Part shown: positions 50,744-59,126 of the stretch, in pieces
How the letters are laid out: the number at the start of each line of letters is the position of its first letter
Position numbering within the stretch: position 1 is the first letter of the stretch
Source: Roseococcus thiosulfatophilus
GTDB taxonomy: Bacteria > Pseudomonadota > Alphaproteobacteria > Acetobacterales > Acetobacteraceae
DNA length: 64,000 nt
Assembly (NCBI RefSeq): GCF_017311575.1
Contig: NZ_JAFFQY010000044.1
Coordinates: 1 to 64,000 of the forward strand
Reading direction: 5' to 3'
The notes under the pieces: generated by a model
What the model was told of the DNA's origin: nothing
The model's input: the letters and a program-made list of their open reading frames with translations, nothing else
Databases searched by the model: none
Program-made: the position numbers and the translations under genes

Positions 50744-51597
50744 CGGCCGAAGGGCACGGGGGGTGGCAGGGAGACGCCGCCGCCGAGCATGGAACCCGCC
50801 TGCGGCATGGGCGGCGCCATGGGGGCGGCGCGCACATGCATCGCGGTCCGCAGCGCGGGGTCGGCGGCGGGGCGGGCGGCGACGACCTCACGCGGGGCCG
50901 GGGCCGGGCGGGCCGGGGCCTCCGCGAGGCGCGGGGCGGGGCGGGGCTCGGGCGCGCGGCGGGGTTCGGGCGCGCGTGCGGCCACGGGGGTGGCGCGCGG
51001 GGCGGGCGTGGCGACGGGCGTGGGCGCCACCGCCACCGCCACGGCCTGCGGCGCGGGGGCCGGCGTCACCACGGGCGCCACCGCGGCCGCGACCTGCGCG
51101 GCCACCAGCGGCGCGGGCGCCGGCGCATCGGACACGGAAGCGGGCCGCGCGTCGGTGAACCTCGCGGCAGGCCGCGCATCGGCCAATGTCGCGGCGGGCC
51201 GCGCTTCAGCCAGCATCGTGCGCGCGGAGAAGACCAGCACCTCGCCCGGCGCGGCCGCCACATCGGTGCGCGGGCGGAAGGCGCCGGGGCCGCCGGCGAA
51301 TTCGGCGGGCGCGGGCAGCCGCCGCCCGGCATCGGCCACGCGCAGGAATTGCTGCGGCGTGGTGGGCACCAGGTCCGGCAGGTGCGCCGCGGCCAAGGCC
51401 TGCAGCCGGTCCTGGTCGGTCAGTCGCGCCCATTCGGCGGAGAGGGTGCGCGTCTGCACGCGCTCGGCCTCGGTCGCCTGCAGGGTGCGGCGCAGCTCCG
51501 CCTCCACCGCGTCCACCTCCGCCTTGATGGAGTAGACGTGGAAGCCCGTGCCCAGGAAGGCGAGGCAGCCCAGGAAGGCGAGGGGTCGGATCAGCAT
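50740..51597 (-). CDS. ftsL: FtsL-like divisome protein with long low-complexity tail
   Basis: The 285-residue bitopic protein has an N-terminal membrane helix (about 3-22, [20 protein letters not shown]) followed by a short coiled-coil (about 25-65) and the [13 protein letters not shown] element seen in alphaproteobacterial FtsL. Position between rsmH and ftsI supports FtsL. Usual FtsL has about 90-130 residues; here a Pro/Ala/Arg-rich tail (about 90-285) includes three phased 9-residue repeats of the type xDARPAxxx (130-156). The tail is presumably periplasmic. Confidence 0.75.
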   Translation of the reverse strand: MLIRPLAFLGCLAFLGTGFHVYSIKAEVDAVEAELRRTLQATEAERVQTRTLSAEWARLTDQDRLQALAAAHLPDLVPTTPQQFLRVADAGRRLPAPAEFAGGPGAFRPRTDVAAAPGEVLVFSARTMLAEARPAATLADARPAARFTDARPASVSDAPAPAPLVAAQVAAAVAPVVTPAPAPQAVAVAVAPTPVATPAPRATPVAARAPEPRRAPEPRPAPRLAEAPARPAPAPREVVAARPAADPALRTAMHVRAAPMAPPMPQAGSMLGGGVSLPPPVPFGR

Positions 51598-52532
51598 GGC
51601 ACGGCCTCGGGCTTGCGGCGCAGCGCGCGCAGATGCGCGCTGCGGGAACGTGGGTTGGCGGCGATCTCGGCGGCGGAAGGGCGGAGCGAGCGCGGCGTCA
51701 GCAGCTCGAAGCGCGTGGGGGCGTGGGCGGCCATCAGCGCGCCCGGATCATGGCGGGAGGCGGCGGGCATGCGGCCGGAGGCCTTCTGGAAGGCGCGCTT
51801 CACGATGCGATCTTCCAGCGAGTGAAAAGACACCACAACGATTCGCCCACCGGGTGAAAGCAGACTCATCGCAGCTTCCAGCCCGCGCGTGACCTCCCCC
51901 AGCTCGTCATTCACGCGAATGCGCAGCGCCTGGAAGCTGCGCGTCGCGCCATCGAGGCCCGAGGGGTCGCGCGGGACGGCGCGGCGGATCACTTCGGCGA
52001 GCTGCGCGGTGGTGGTGAAGGGGGCCTCCGCGCGCGCGCGGATGATGGCGCGGGCCACGCGGCGCGAATGGCGTTCCTCGCCGAATTCCCAGATCAGCTC
52101 GGCCAGCTCGCGCTCGTCCAGCGTGTTCACGAGGTCGGCGGCGGAAGGCCCGTCGCGGCCCATCCGCATGTCGAGCGGCCCGTCCGCGCGGAAGGAGAAT
52201 CCGCGGTCCGGCGTGTCGAGCTGGAAGGAGGAGACGCCGAGATCGAGCACCACGCCGTCGAGTGCCGAAACGCCGCGCGCGGCGAGATGCGCCACCATGT
52301 CGCCGAAGCGTCCCTCGATGAGGTGCAGCCTTCCCGGATGGCGCGCGGCGAGTGCGGCGCCGCGCGCGATGGCGTCCGGGTCGCGGTCCATGGCCCAGAG
52401 GGTGCAGGGGGCGGCATCGAGGAAGGCGGACGCATAGCCGCCGCCGCCGAAGGTGCCGTCCAGGATCACTTCGCCGGCGCGGGGGGCCAGCGTGTCCAGC
52501 ACCTCGGTGAGCATGACGGGGATATGGGTCAT
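51591..52532 (-). CDS. rsmH: 16S rRNA (cytosine-1402-N4)-methyltransferase
   Basis: The 313-residue SAM-dependent enzyme (MraW) methylates C1402 in the decoding centre. The SAM loop is [15 protein letters not shown] near residues 20-35; [18 protein letters not shown] is the family signature; [13 protein letters not shown] and the C-terminal [14 protein letters not shown] are typical. It overlaps mraZ by 4 nt and ftsL by 7 nt. Confidence 0.96.
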   Translation of the reverse strand: MTHIPVMLTEVLDTLAPRAGEVILDGTFGGGGYASAFLDAAPCTLWAMDRDPDAIARGAALAARHPGRLHLIEGRFGDMVAHLAARGVSALDGVVLDLGVSSFQLDTPDRGFSFRADGPLDMRMGRDGPSAADLVNTLDERELAELIWEFGEERHSRRVARAIIRARAEAPFTTTAQLAEVIRRAVPRDPSGLDGATRSFQALRIRVNDELGEVTRGLEAAMSLLSPGGRIVVVSFHSLEDRIVKRAFQKASGRMPAASRHDPGALMAAHAPTRFELLTPRSLRPSAAEIAANPRSRSAHLRALRRKPEAVPC

Positions 52533-52960
52533 GACGCCCTCGGCATCGGGCGGGTGGCGGCGAGGGCCCGCGCCAGGCGCGCGTCGAAGGCCTGGCGCGA
52601 CCAGATCTCGAAGAAGCTGCGGCGGCCCACGAAATACAATTCGTTGCCGAGTTCCGCGTGACGGATCAGGTGCGGCGGGACGATGATGCGCCCTTCCGCG
52701 TCCGGCTGGACCGGCACGACCACGGCGATGAGGGCGTAGAGGCGGTCATCCTCCTCCTCGCTCGGGATGTCGAGCGGGCCGAGGCGCGGCGCATCGGTGG
52801 CGGCGAAGTCCATGGAGGGCCAGGCTTCGAGGAAGGTGCCGCGCACGGAAGGGCGAAGGTAGAGGGGTTGGCTGTTGAGCTGGCGACGGAAATCGGCGGG
52901 AACGGAGCAACGCCCCTTCTTGTCCAGCGTGCCATCGAGGGATCCGACGAATTCGACCAT
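52529..52960 (-). CDS. mraZ: Transcriptional regulator MraZ
   Basis: The 143-residue DNA-binding protein has two SpoVT-AbrB-type halves, [16 protein letters not shown] (about 13-28) and [18 protein letters not shown] (about 87-104). In other bacteria MraZ binds repeats in its own promoter and controls the dcw operon. It is the first gene of the cluster here. Confidence 0.95.
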   Translation of the reverse strand: MVEFVGSLDGTLDKKGRCSVPADFRRQLNSQPLYLRPSVRGTFLEAWPSMDFAATDAPRLGPLDIPSEEEDDRLYALIAVVVPVQPDAEGRIIVPPHLIRHAELGNELYFVGRRSFFEIWSRQAFDARLARALAATRPMPRAS

Positions 52961-53317
52961 CGCGACCGTCGGTGACCCCCCGTTGCGCCCTGGGGGGTTC
53001 GGCGTCGCCGCCCCGCCCCGGCTCCGGGGTGGAACAGCGGCCGACGAGGCCCCCCGACCCCGCCGGCTCGCCCGACCAAACCCTTCCGGTGATGGCTCGC
53101 CCCCCCGAGCTTGCTCACCCCGTCTGGGCTGGGTGTGTTGTATCTGGGTGGATGCCCCTAATCAAGGGATATTATGGGACGGCGCTGAGAGGGCATTTTG
53201 AGAAACACAATAAAATCAATGCATTCAGCTTGAGCGTGACAAGCCGGTTGTAGCCCGGTGTGGGTTTCGCGCGGGGGTGTGGCAGCACGGCCACACTGGC
53301 TTTGGCTGTGGTATGGT
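52961..53317. other. 357-nt gap between mraZ and rnpB
   Basis: No gene is recognised. The mraZ-proximal half is very GC-rich; the other half holds a conspicuous A/T-rich patch around 53168-53226. It should contain the rnpB end region and the dcw promoter. A candidate promoter is given separately. Confidence 0.6.
53137..53165 (-). promoter_or_regulatory. Candidate dcw (mraZ) promoter
   Basis: Minus-strand TTGATT (53165-53160) and TACAAC (53142-53137) are separated by 17 nt, each matching the vegetative consensus at four of six positions. Transcription would begin near 53130, giving a leader of about 170 nt before mraZ. Three TGGG elements (53125, 53130, 53145 on the plus strand) overlap it. 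Confidence 0.4.
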
Positions 53318-53709
53318 GGTGCCGAGGGGCCTGTAAGCCGGGTTCTGTCCGGCGCTTGCGCGCCTGGGCGACCATTCCTCTGGAGCGGGTGTCACCACCC
53401 GCTTCGCGCGGCCAACCCGGAGGGCGGGGCGGAAAACCCCTGCGTTACCGCGGCCCTCCCTATTCGGCCTTGCTCCCGGTGGGGTTTGCCGTGCCGCCGC
53501 CATTGCTGGAAGCGCGGTGGGCTCTTGCCCCACCGTTTCACCCTTGCCGCGCCGGATTTCTCGGGCGTGGCGGTCTGTTCTCTGTGGCACTTTCCCTGAG
53601 GGCTTGCGCCCCCGCCGGCCGTTAGCCGGCACCGTCCTTCCGTGGAGCCCGGACTTTCCTCCAGCGCGCGATCTCTCGCCCGCCAGCGGTCGCCCGGCCC
53701 CCCGGCACC
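53318..53709 (-). ncRNA. rnpB: RNase P RNA, class A
   Basis: The catalytic RNA of RNase P trims tRNA 5' ends. About 392 nt. The 5' part has GGAGGAAAGTCCGGGCTCC, the 3' part ACAGAACCCGGCTTACAGG, and GAGCAAGGCCGAATAGGG and AGGGTGAAACGGTGGGGC lie between. The ends pair as helix P1: GGTGCCGGGGGGCC at 53709-53696 against GGCCCCTCGGCACC at 53331-53318 with a single mismatch. These ends define the coordinates to within a few bases. Confidence 0.93.
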
Positions 53710-53715
53710 GCGCTT

Positions 53716-53744
53716 CTGTTGCGCCCGGGGGCGGGAGGGGTCAA
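53716..53744 (-). promoter_or_regulatory. Candidate rnpB promoter
   Basis: TTGACC (53744-53739) lies 17 nt before CAACAG (53721-53716), and the expected start point coincides with the first base of helix P1 at 53709. The -10 is a poor match to consensus, but the spacing is ideal. Confidence 0.5.
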
Positions 53745-53760
53745 GCCTGGGGTGGGCAGG

Positions 53761-54273
53761 TCAGGCCCAGGCCAGCCCGGGCCAGCGCGCGAACCAGCCA
53801 CGCGCGGCGGCGCGCGCCTCCACCACCGCGCGGCGCTGGGCGAAGGCCGGGGTGGGGCGCAGGCGCAGCGCGAAGAGGTCCGCCCAGCCATGCGGCGCCA
53901 GCAACGCCAGCCGCCCGCCCTCCCAGCGGGCGGCGATGGCGGTCGCGGTCTCGGGCCAGAGGGCGATGGCGCCGGCCAGGTCATCGGCCGGCATCAGCCC
54001 CGCCTGGTTCACCACCTCCCAGCGCGGGCCTGGCTCGGCCTGGGCCAGGCCCGCGGCGAAGGGCGCGGTGTCCAGCCCCGGCGCGTGGAAGACGAGATCC
54101 AGGTCGGCCGCGTCCGGATCGGGCTCGCGGCCATGCAGCCAGTCCCAGGCCGCGTTCCGCAGGAAGCCGGCGCCGAGCCAGCCGCCGGGCGGCCCATGCC
54201 GGGCCGCGGCGCGCAGCAGCGCCGCCATCCGCCCATGGGCCAGGACGCGGTGGGCGAACTCCGCTTCGGTCAT
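53761..54273 (-). CDS. Nucleotidyltransferase family protein (NTP_transf_6-like)
   Basis: The 170-residue protein has GAGFLRNAAWD (34-44) and the acidic DLDLVFH (57-63, Asp57/Asp59), matching the small nucleotidyltransferase-like family PF06042. The substrate is unknown. The start overlaps the stop of the upstream amidase gene by 4 nt (ATGA), and rnpB begins about 50 nt past its stop. Confidence 0.75.
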   Translation of the reverse strand: MTEAEFAHRVLAHGRMAALLRAAARHGPPGGWLGAGFLRNAAWDWLHGREPDPDAADLDLVFHAPGLDTAPFAAGLAQAEPGPRWEVVNQAGLMPADDLAGAIALWPETATAIAARWEGGRLALLAPHGWADLFALRLRPTPAFAQRRAVVEARAAARGWFARWPGLAWA

Positions 54274-54947
54274 GCGATGGCGCGCAGCAGCCCGGCCATG
54301 CGCGCCAGCGTCACCGCATCCGCCACGCCATCCACCCGGTCGGGCCGCCAATGGCGCTGGAAGGCCGTGACCAGCACGGGCAGGGGAAGGTCGGTGCGGT
54401 AGCCGATGCGGCCGAGCAGGGTCAGCGCATCGGCCTCCGGCGCGGCGTCCTCCTTCGGCCAAAGCCCGACGCCGCACTTCGCCAGCCCCTCCCAGTCGAA
54501 CAGCTCGCCCGGGTCCTCCTTGCGGTCGGGCGCCACGTCGCTGTGGGCCAGCACATGGCGGGCGGGGATGGGGTGGCGGGCCAATATGTCGAGGCAGAGG
54601 TCCGCCACCGCGGCCATCTGCAGCGCGGGGAAGGGGCGGTAGCCCCATTCATGGCCGGGGTTCACGATCTCGATGCCGATGGAGACGGCGTTCAGCGCGC
54701 TCCGCCCGCCCCAATGCGACACGCCCGCATGGCGCGCGCGGCGGGCCTCGTCCACCAGGCGGAAGATGCGCCCATCCTCCTCCACCAGGTAGTGCGAGGA
54801 GACGCCCGCCTCCGGGTCGCGCAGCCGCGCCAGCGCCTCGGCGCCCGTCTTCATGCCGGTGTAGTGCAGGATCAGCATGTCCACCGCCGCCCCCTCGGGG
54901 CGGGCGTCATGGTTGGGCGAGGGCCGCTCCTCGACGCGGAGATTCAT
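54270..54947 (-). CDS. N-acetylmuramoyl-L-alanine amidase (Amidase_2, AmiD/AmpD-like)
   Basis: The 225-residue zinc amidase cleaves the MurNAc-L-Ala bond. Zinc ligands His28 (LILHYTG), His135 (VLAHSDVAPDRKEDPG) and Asp145, and Glu93 in IGIEIVN, are present. A C-terminal helical segment (about 170-225) resembles a peptidoglycan-binding domain. No signal peptide is visible, favouring cytoplasmic AmpD-like recycling, but AmiD-like lipoproteins share the fold. It overlaps the genes on both sides by 4 nt. Confidence 0.85.
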   Translation of the reverse strand: MNLRVEERPSPNHDARPEGAAVDMLILHYTGMKTGAEALARLRDPEAGVSSHYLVEEDGRIFRLVDEARRARHAGVSHWGGRSALNAVSIGIEIVNPGHEWGYRPFPALQMAAVADLCLDILARHPIPARHVLAHSDVAPDRKEDPGELFDWEGLAKCGVGLWPKEDAAPEADALTLLGRIGYRTDLPLPVLVTAFQRHWRPDRVDGVADAVTLARMAGLLRAIA

Positions 54948-56449
54948 GAATACACGAAGGCCGCGTCCTTCAGGTCAATGGCCGGGAACTCGTCCTTCTC
55001 GCGCCAATAGTCCTGGTTGTGCTGCCATTCGGGCTTGTCGCCGCGCTTGGGCAGCAGGTGCATGCCGCGCATGAGGTAGCCCGGGTTGAAGTTCTCGGGG
55101 TCGATCCAGGGCAGGAGGGGCATGTTGTGGTCCTCGGGCCGCAGCGCCACCTCCACCTGCCTCGCACCCCGTTGCTCCATCTCGGCCAGCAGGCGGCAGA
55201 CGAAATCCCCCACCAGGTCGGCCCGCAGCGTCCAGGAGGCGCGGAAATAGCCGAAGACCCAGGCCATGTTGGGCACGCCCGTGAACATCATGCCGCGATA
55301 GGTCACGGTCTCGTGGAAGGCGAGCGGCCGGCCATCAATGGTGAAGGCGATGTCACCCAGCACGTTCAGCTCGAAGCCCGTGGCGGTGACGATGAGGTCC
55401 GCCTCCAGCTCCTGGCCTGACTTCAGCTTGATGCCGGCGGGGGTGAAGCACTCGATCTCATCCGTCACCACGCTGGCCGTGCCGGCGGCCACGGCCTGGA
55501 ACAGGTCGCCATCGGGCACATAAGCGAGGCGCTGGTGCCAGGGGCGGTAGCGCGGGGTGAAATGGGTGCCGATGTCGTAATCCTCGCCCACGATGGCGCG
55601 GACATTGGCGAGCAGTTCCTCGGCCACCTTCTCCGGTTCGCTGAAGCTGCGGGCGGTGAACTTCGCCTGCTCGAACAGGATTTTTCGGCGGACGATCTCG
55701 TGCACCCAGCTCTCGTCCACGTTCAACTCACGCAGCTGGTCCGCGATATCAATCCCGTTGCGCCCGATGCGGAACCAGGTGGGCGAGCGCTGGAGCAGCG
55801 TCACATGCCCCGCCCGCCCCGCCATGGCCGGCACGATGGTGGCGGCCGAGGCGCCGGAGCCGATGACGATGACGCGCTTGCCAGCATAGTCCAGCCCCTT
55901 GGGCCAGGTCTGCGGGTGCACCACCTGACCCTGGAACTTCTCCATGCCGGGCCATTCCGGCGTGTAGCCCTCCGCGTGGCGGTAATAGCCCTGGCACATC
56001 CAGAGGAAGTTGCAGGTGAAGCGCCGGCGCTGGCCGGTGGCGGTGTCGGTCGCCTCCAGCGTCCAGAGCTTGGCGTCGCTGTCCCAGGCGGCGCTGTGGA
56101 TGGCGTGGTTGTAGCGGATATGCGGCGCGAGGCCGTTTTCCGCGATCACCTCGCCCATGTAGTTCAGGATCTCGGAGGCGGCGGCGATGGGCGGCCCCAC
56201 CCAGGGCTTGAAGCGGTAGCCGAAGGTGTAGAGGTCACTGTCCGACCGGATGCCGGGATATTTGTGCGTGAGCCAGGTGCCGCCGAAGCTGTGCAGCGCC
56301 TCCAGCACCACGAAGCTGGTGCCCGGCCGCTGCGTGGTGAGGTGATAGGCCGCCCCCACCCCGGAAATGCCGGCGCCCACGATGAGCACGTCGAAATGCT
56401 CGGTGGCGGCGGTGTGGGTTGCTTCGGGGTGCAGGCCGGTGTCGGGCAT
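54944..56449 (-). CDS. Flavin-containing monooxygenase, Baeyer-Villiger type
   Basis: The 501-residue FAD/NADPH enzyme inserts oxygen into ketones or heteroatoms. GAGISG (25-30) binds FAD; the Baeyer-Villiger fingerprint FxGxxxHxxxWP is present as FQGQVVHPQTWP (172-183); GSGASA (197-202) begins the NADPH fold. ATGFE near the C-terminal third is the usual second FAD contact. Related proteins act on phenylacetone, cyclohexanone or long-chain ketones; the substrate here is open. It overlaps the amidase start by 4 nt, an unusual partner. Confidence 0.85.
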   Translation of the reverse strand: MPDTGLHPEATHTAATEHFDVLIVGAGISGVGAAYHLTTQRPGTSFVVLEALHSFGGTWLTHKYPGIRSDSDLYTFGYRFKPWVGPPIAAASEILNYMGEVIAENGLAPHIRYNHAIHSAAWDSDAKLWTLEATDTATGQRRRFTCNFLWMCQGYYRHAEGYTPEWPGMEKFQGQVVHPQTWPKGLDYAGKRVIVIGSGASAATIVPAMAGRAGHVTLLQRSPTWFRIGRNGIDIADQLRELNVDESWVHEIVRRKILFEQAKFTARSFSEPEKVAEELLANVRAIVGEDYDIGTHFTPRYRPWHQRLAYVPDGDLFQAVAAGTASVVTDEIECFTPAGIKLKSGQELEADLIVTATGFELNVLGDIAFTIDGRPLAFHETVTYRGMMFTGVPNMAWVFGYFRASWTLRADLVGDFVCRLLAEMEQRGARQVEVALRPEDHNMPLLPWIDPENFNPGYLMRGMHLLPKRGDKPEWQHNQDYWREKDEFPAIDLKDAAFVYS

Positions 56450-56607
56450 GGACGTCTCCGCGGCGCGGGTTTGTCCGATGCTAACAGCGGCCTGACCGGC
56501 AGGGGAAGCGCGGCGGAAGGCAGGGTGTCCTCGCAACCCGCCCCCTCTGGTCGGCGGCGCGGCTTTGCCGGGCCAACGGCGGCACCGGCCAGGAGAGGCG
56601 CCAAACC

Positions 56608-56730
56608 GGGGCCCCCGCGAAAGCGCGAAGCGATTTCGTGGGGTGGTTGCGGGGCCCCCGCGAAAGCGCGAAGCGATTTCGTGGGGTGGTTGCGGGGCCC
56701 CCGCGAAAGCGCGAAGCGATTTCGTGGGGT
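56608..56730. repeat. Three 37-bp tandem repeats, period 43
   Basis: Identical units occupy 56608-56644, 56651-56687 and 56694-56730, each starting GGGGCCCCCGCGAAAGCG and ending TTTCGTGGGGT, separated by 6-nt GGTTGC links. CGAAA and TTTCG within the unit can pair. The last copy touches the djlA stop. It is unlike the GTGAATCGGCC repeats in sequence. Confidence 0.85.
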
Positions 56731-57503
56731 TAAAGTTTCCTGTCGCGCTTGATCCGGTCCCAGGCCGCGTTGATCTCGGCCACCTTCCCCGTGGCGCGCT
56801 GGATGAATTCCGCCGGCACCCCGCGCGAGGCCAGCGCATCCGGGTGGTTCTCGCGCATCAGCCGCTTCCAGGCCGCGCGCACATCCTCGTCCGAGGCGTT
56901 GGCCGGGATGCCCAGCACGGCATAGGGGTCGAAGCCGGGCTGCCCGCCATCCATCCGCGCCTGGCCGTCGCGGGCGCGTTCCCAGCTGCGCGCATCGAGG
57001 CCGAAGCCCGTCTGCACGCGCTGGAGGAAGCGCACCTCGCCCCGCGTCAGCGGCCCGTCCGCGCGGGCGATCTGGAAGAGGGCCGCCAGCACATCCTCCA
57101 GGATGGTGCGGTTGTCGGCGAAGGCCTGGCCCAGGCGGTCGGCGAAGGGTTCGAACTCGTCGGCGCTGTCGCGCGCCTCGTCAAACAGGCGCGCCACATC
57201 CTTCATGTTCTGCGGCGGGATGCGGAACAGGCGCTTGAAGGCGTCAATCTCCGCCCGTACCACCGGCCCGTCGCATTTCGCGAGCTTGGCCGAGAGCACC
57301 ACCACGCAGATGGCGAACAACTGCTCCTTGGAGCCGAGCAGGGAGGCGAGGCTGGCCGCATCGGGCCCCAGGCGCCGCCGCAGCCCGCCCGCATCGGCCG
57401 CATGGCCCGCGGCCGCGCCCAGCACGGCGCCGAGCGGCCCGCCGGTCGCGAAGCCGGCGATGCCGCCGATGATCTTGCCCCAGAACCCCAAAATCCGATC
57501 CAA
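56730..57503 (-). CDS. djlA: DjlA-like co-chaperone (TerB plus J domain)
   Basis: The 257-residue protein has a Gly-rich hydrophobic N-terminus (FWGKIIGGIAGFATGGPLG..., about 7-33) like the membrane anchor of E. coli DjlA, a central TerB-type helical domain (about 55-175) and a C-terminal J domain with HPD at 220-222 for DnaK stimulation. The start appears to be TTG at 57503; no better in-frame start lies upstream. The stop coincides with the end of a tandem repeat. Confidence 0.8.
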   Translation of the reverse strand: MDRILGFWGKIIGGIAGFATGGPLGAVLGAAAGHAADAGGLRRRLGPDAASLASLLGSKEQLFAICVVVLSAKLAKCDGPVVRAEIDAFKRLFRIPPQNMKDVARLFDEARDSADEFEPFADRLGQAFADNRTILEDVLAALFQIARADGPLTRGEVRFLQRVQTGFGLDARSWERARDGQARMDGGQPGFDPYAVLGIPANASDEDVRAAWKRLMRENHPDALASRGVPAEFIQRATGKVAEINAAWDRIKRDRKL

Positions 57504-57578
57504 CCCTTGCCGCCCCGGCGGCGGGGGCGTGTGTGTCCGTGCCGTAAGATAGCATGGGGGCCGGGGATTTGCAGACCC

Positions 57579-58019
57579 TCAGGCCTTGCGCTCCCAGCCC
57601 GATGGCGTCTGCTGCCAGTAGGCGAGGGTGTGGCCGGCCGCCTTCGCCGCCGCCCAGCGCCGCCGCGCGGCCGCGACCGCCGCCTCGTCGCCCCCGTCGA
57701 AGAGGTCGAAGACGCGCTCATAGAGGTCGAGGCAGGCGCTTTCCGCCCCATCGGTCAGGAAGAGGTGCCGGGCGCCATTGGCCGGCGGCCCGTCCTCGGT
57801 GGTGAGGAAGATGGGCTGGAGTTCGGCATCCCGCGTGCCATGCGGCAGCCAGTCGGGCTCGATGCAGGTCCAGAGCGCGTCGTCGAGCGAGGTCAGCCGC
57901 TCCGGCCCCGCGCAGAGCACCAGCGCCCGCGCCGGCAGCGCCAGCACGCGGCCCAGCAGCCGGGGCAGGGCCTGCTCCAGGCTGGAGCGTGTCAGGTGGT
58001 AGAAGCCTATCTCGGCCAT
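57579..58019 (-). CDS. holC: DNA polymerase III chi subunit
   Basis: The 146-residue clamp-loader accessory protein has FYHLTRSSLEQALPRLL at the N-terminus, an ALWTCIEPDWLPHG motif and QPIFLTTED, as in HolC. It links the clamp loader to single-strand-binding protein. Adjacent to the aminopeptidase genes, as often seen in Proteobacteria (pepA-holC). Confidence 0.87.
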   Translation of the reverse strand: MAEIGFYHLTRSSLEQALPRLLGRVLALPARALVLCAGPERLTSLDDALWTCIEPDWLPHGTRDAELQPIFLTTEDGPPANGARHLFLTDGAESACLDLYERVFDLFDGGDEAAVAAARRRWAAAKAAGHTLAYWQQTPSGWERKA

Positions 58020-58027
58020 CTACCGGT

Positions 58028-58129
58028 CCGATCGTGGCCGGTGCGCAGCGTCGGCCGCGTGAATCGGCCCGGCCGAGCAAGGTGCCGATCGTGGCTGGTG
58101 CTCAGCGCCGGCCACGTGAATCGGCCCGG
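58028..58129. repeat. Tandem 45-bp repeat (two copies), GTGAATCGGCC family
   Basis: Two units, 58028-58072 and 58085-58129 (period 57), differ at only a few positions. Each runs from CCGATCGTGGC to GTGAATCGGCCCGG, so CCGAT and ATCGG at the ends can pair. It lies between the dehydrogenase stop and the holC start on the minus strand. Same core as the repeats at 7246 and 63812. Confidence 0.8.
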
Positions 58130-59110
58130 TCAAGACATGCTCAGGACGATGTTGCCCATCGCATCCCCCGCCTGCACGATCTCATGCGCCGCCGCGCATT
58201 CGGCCAGCGGCAGCGTGCCCGCGATGGCGTGCTGCAACCGGCCCTCCGCCAGGAAGCGCGTCAGCAGCCCCTCGCACTCCGCCCGCGCGGCGGCGGAGAG
58301 TTCATAGACGATGAAGCAGCGCAGCCCGATGCCGCCCAGGATCATGGGGAAGAAGGGCAGGGTGAACTCGGCCGCGCCCGAGCCATAGACGACGCACAGC
58401 CCATCCTGCGCCAGCACCTGCGGCAGCAGCTTCGCGTTGGCCGCGATGTCCACCTCGATGACGCGGTCCACGCCGCGCCCGTCCGTCAGTTCGCGCACGC
58501 GGGCGCCGGCGTCCTCGCGCCGATAGTCCACGCAGGCATCGGCGCCGGCCGCCATGGCGTGCGCCGCCTTCTGCGGGCTGCTGACGGTGGCGATGATGCT
58601 GCGCGCGCCGAGCAGCCGCGCGAACTGGATGGCGTAGTGCCCCACCGCCCCCGCGCCGCCCGCCACCAGCACGGATTGCCCCGCCACGCCGCCATCGGTC
58701 AGGCAGGCGCGCAGCGCGGTGAGTGCGGGAATGCCCAGGCACGCCCCCGCCTCGAAGCTGGTGCCCGCCGGCAGCGGCACGGCCTGCGCCTCGGGGATGG
58801 CGATGCACTGCGCGGCGGTGCCATGGGCGCGCTTCCACTGCCCGTTCCACACCCAGACGCGCTGGCCGATGCGGCTGGGCTCCACCCCCAGCCCCACCGC
58901 CTCGATGATGCCCGCGCCATCGCTGTGCGGGATGATGCGCGGGGCGAGCATGGGCCGGCTGCCGCCGCGCGCCTTCCAGTCGGAGGGGTTCACGCCGGAG
59001 GCCGCGAGCCGCACCAGCACCTCGCCCGGGCCGGGGATGGGGGTCGGCATGTCGCCAAAGACCAGCACCTCGCGCGCGGGGCCGGTGCGTTCGTACCAGA
59101 CGGCCTTCAT
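58130..59110 (-). CDS. Zinc-independent alcohol dehydrogenase / quinone oxidoreductase (MDR family)
   Basis: The 326-residue protein has the GroES-like N-domain with GEVLVRLAASGVNPSDWKAR (30-48), and the nucleotide motif GGAGAVG (151-157). Zinc-ligand cysteines of true alcohol dehydrogenases are absent, so NADPH:quinone reductase (zeta-crystallin-like) chemistry is likely. The start MKAVWYERTG is typical of the family. It is 16 nt downstream of an M17 peptidase gene. Confidence 0.85.
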   Translation of the reverse strand: MKAVWYERTGPAREVLVFGDMPTPIPGPGEVLVRLAASGVNPSDWKARGGSRPMLAPRIIPHSDGAGIIEAVGLGVEPSRIGQRVWVWNGQWKRAHGTAAQCIAIPEAQAVPLPAGTSFEAGACLGIPALTALRACLTDGGVAGQSVLVAGGAGAVGHYAIQFARLLGARSIIATVSSPQKAAHAMAAGADACVDYRREDAGARVRELTDGRGVDRVIEVDIAANAKLLPQVLAQDGLCVVYGSGAAEFTLPFFPMILGGIGLRCFIVYELSAAARAECEGLLTRFLAEGRLQHAIAGTLPLAECAAAHEIVQAGDAMGNIVLSMS

Positions 59111-59126
59111 GGCATGTCCTCCCTGG

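Noticed and set aside
56608-56730. CRISPR array
   Set aside because: Links between repeats are only 6 nt and identical, so there are no spacers, and no cas genes are present.
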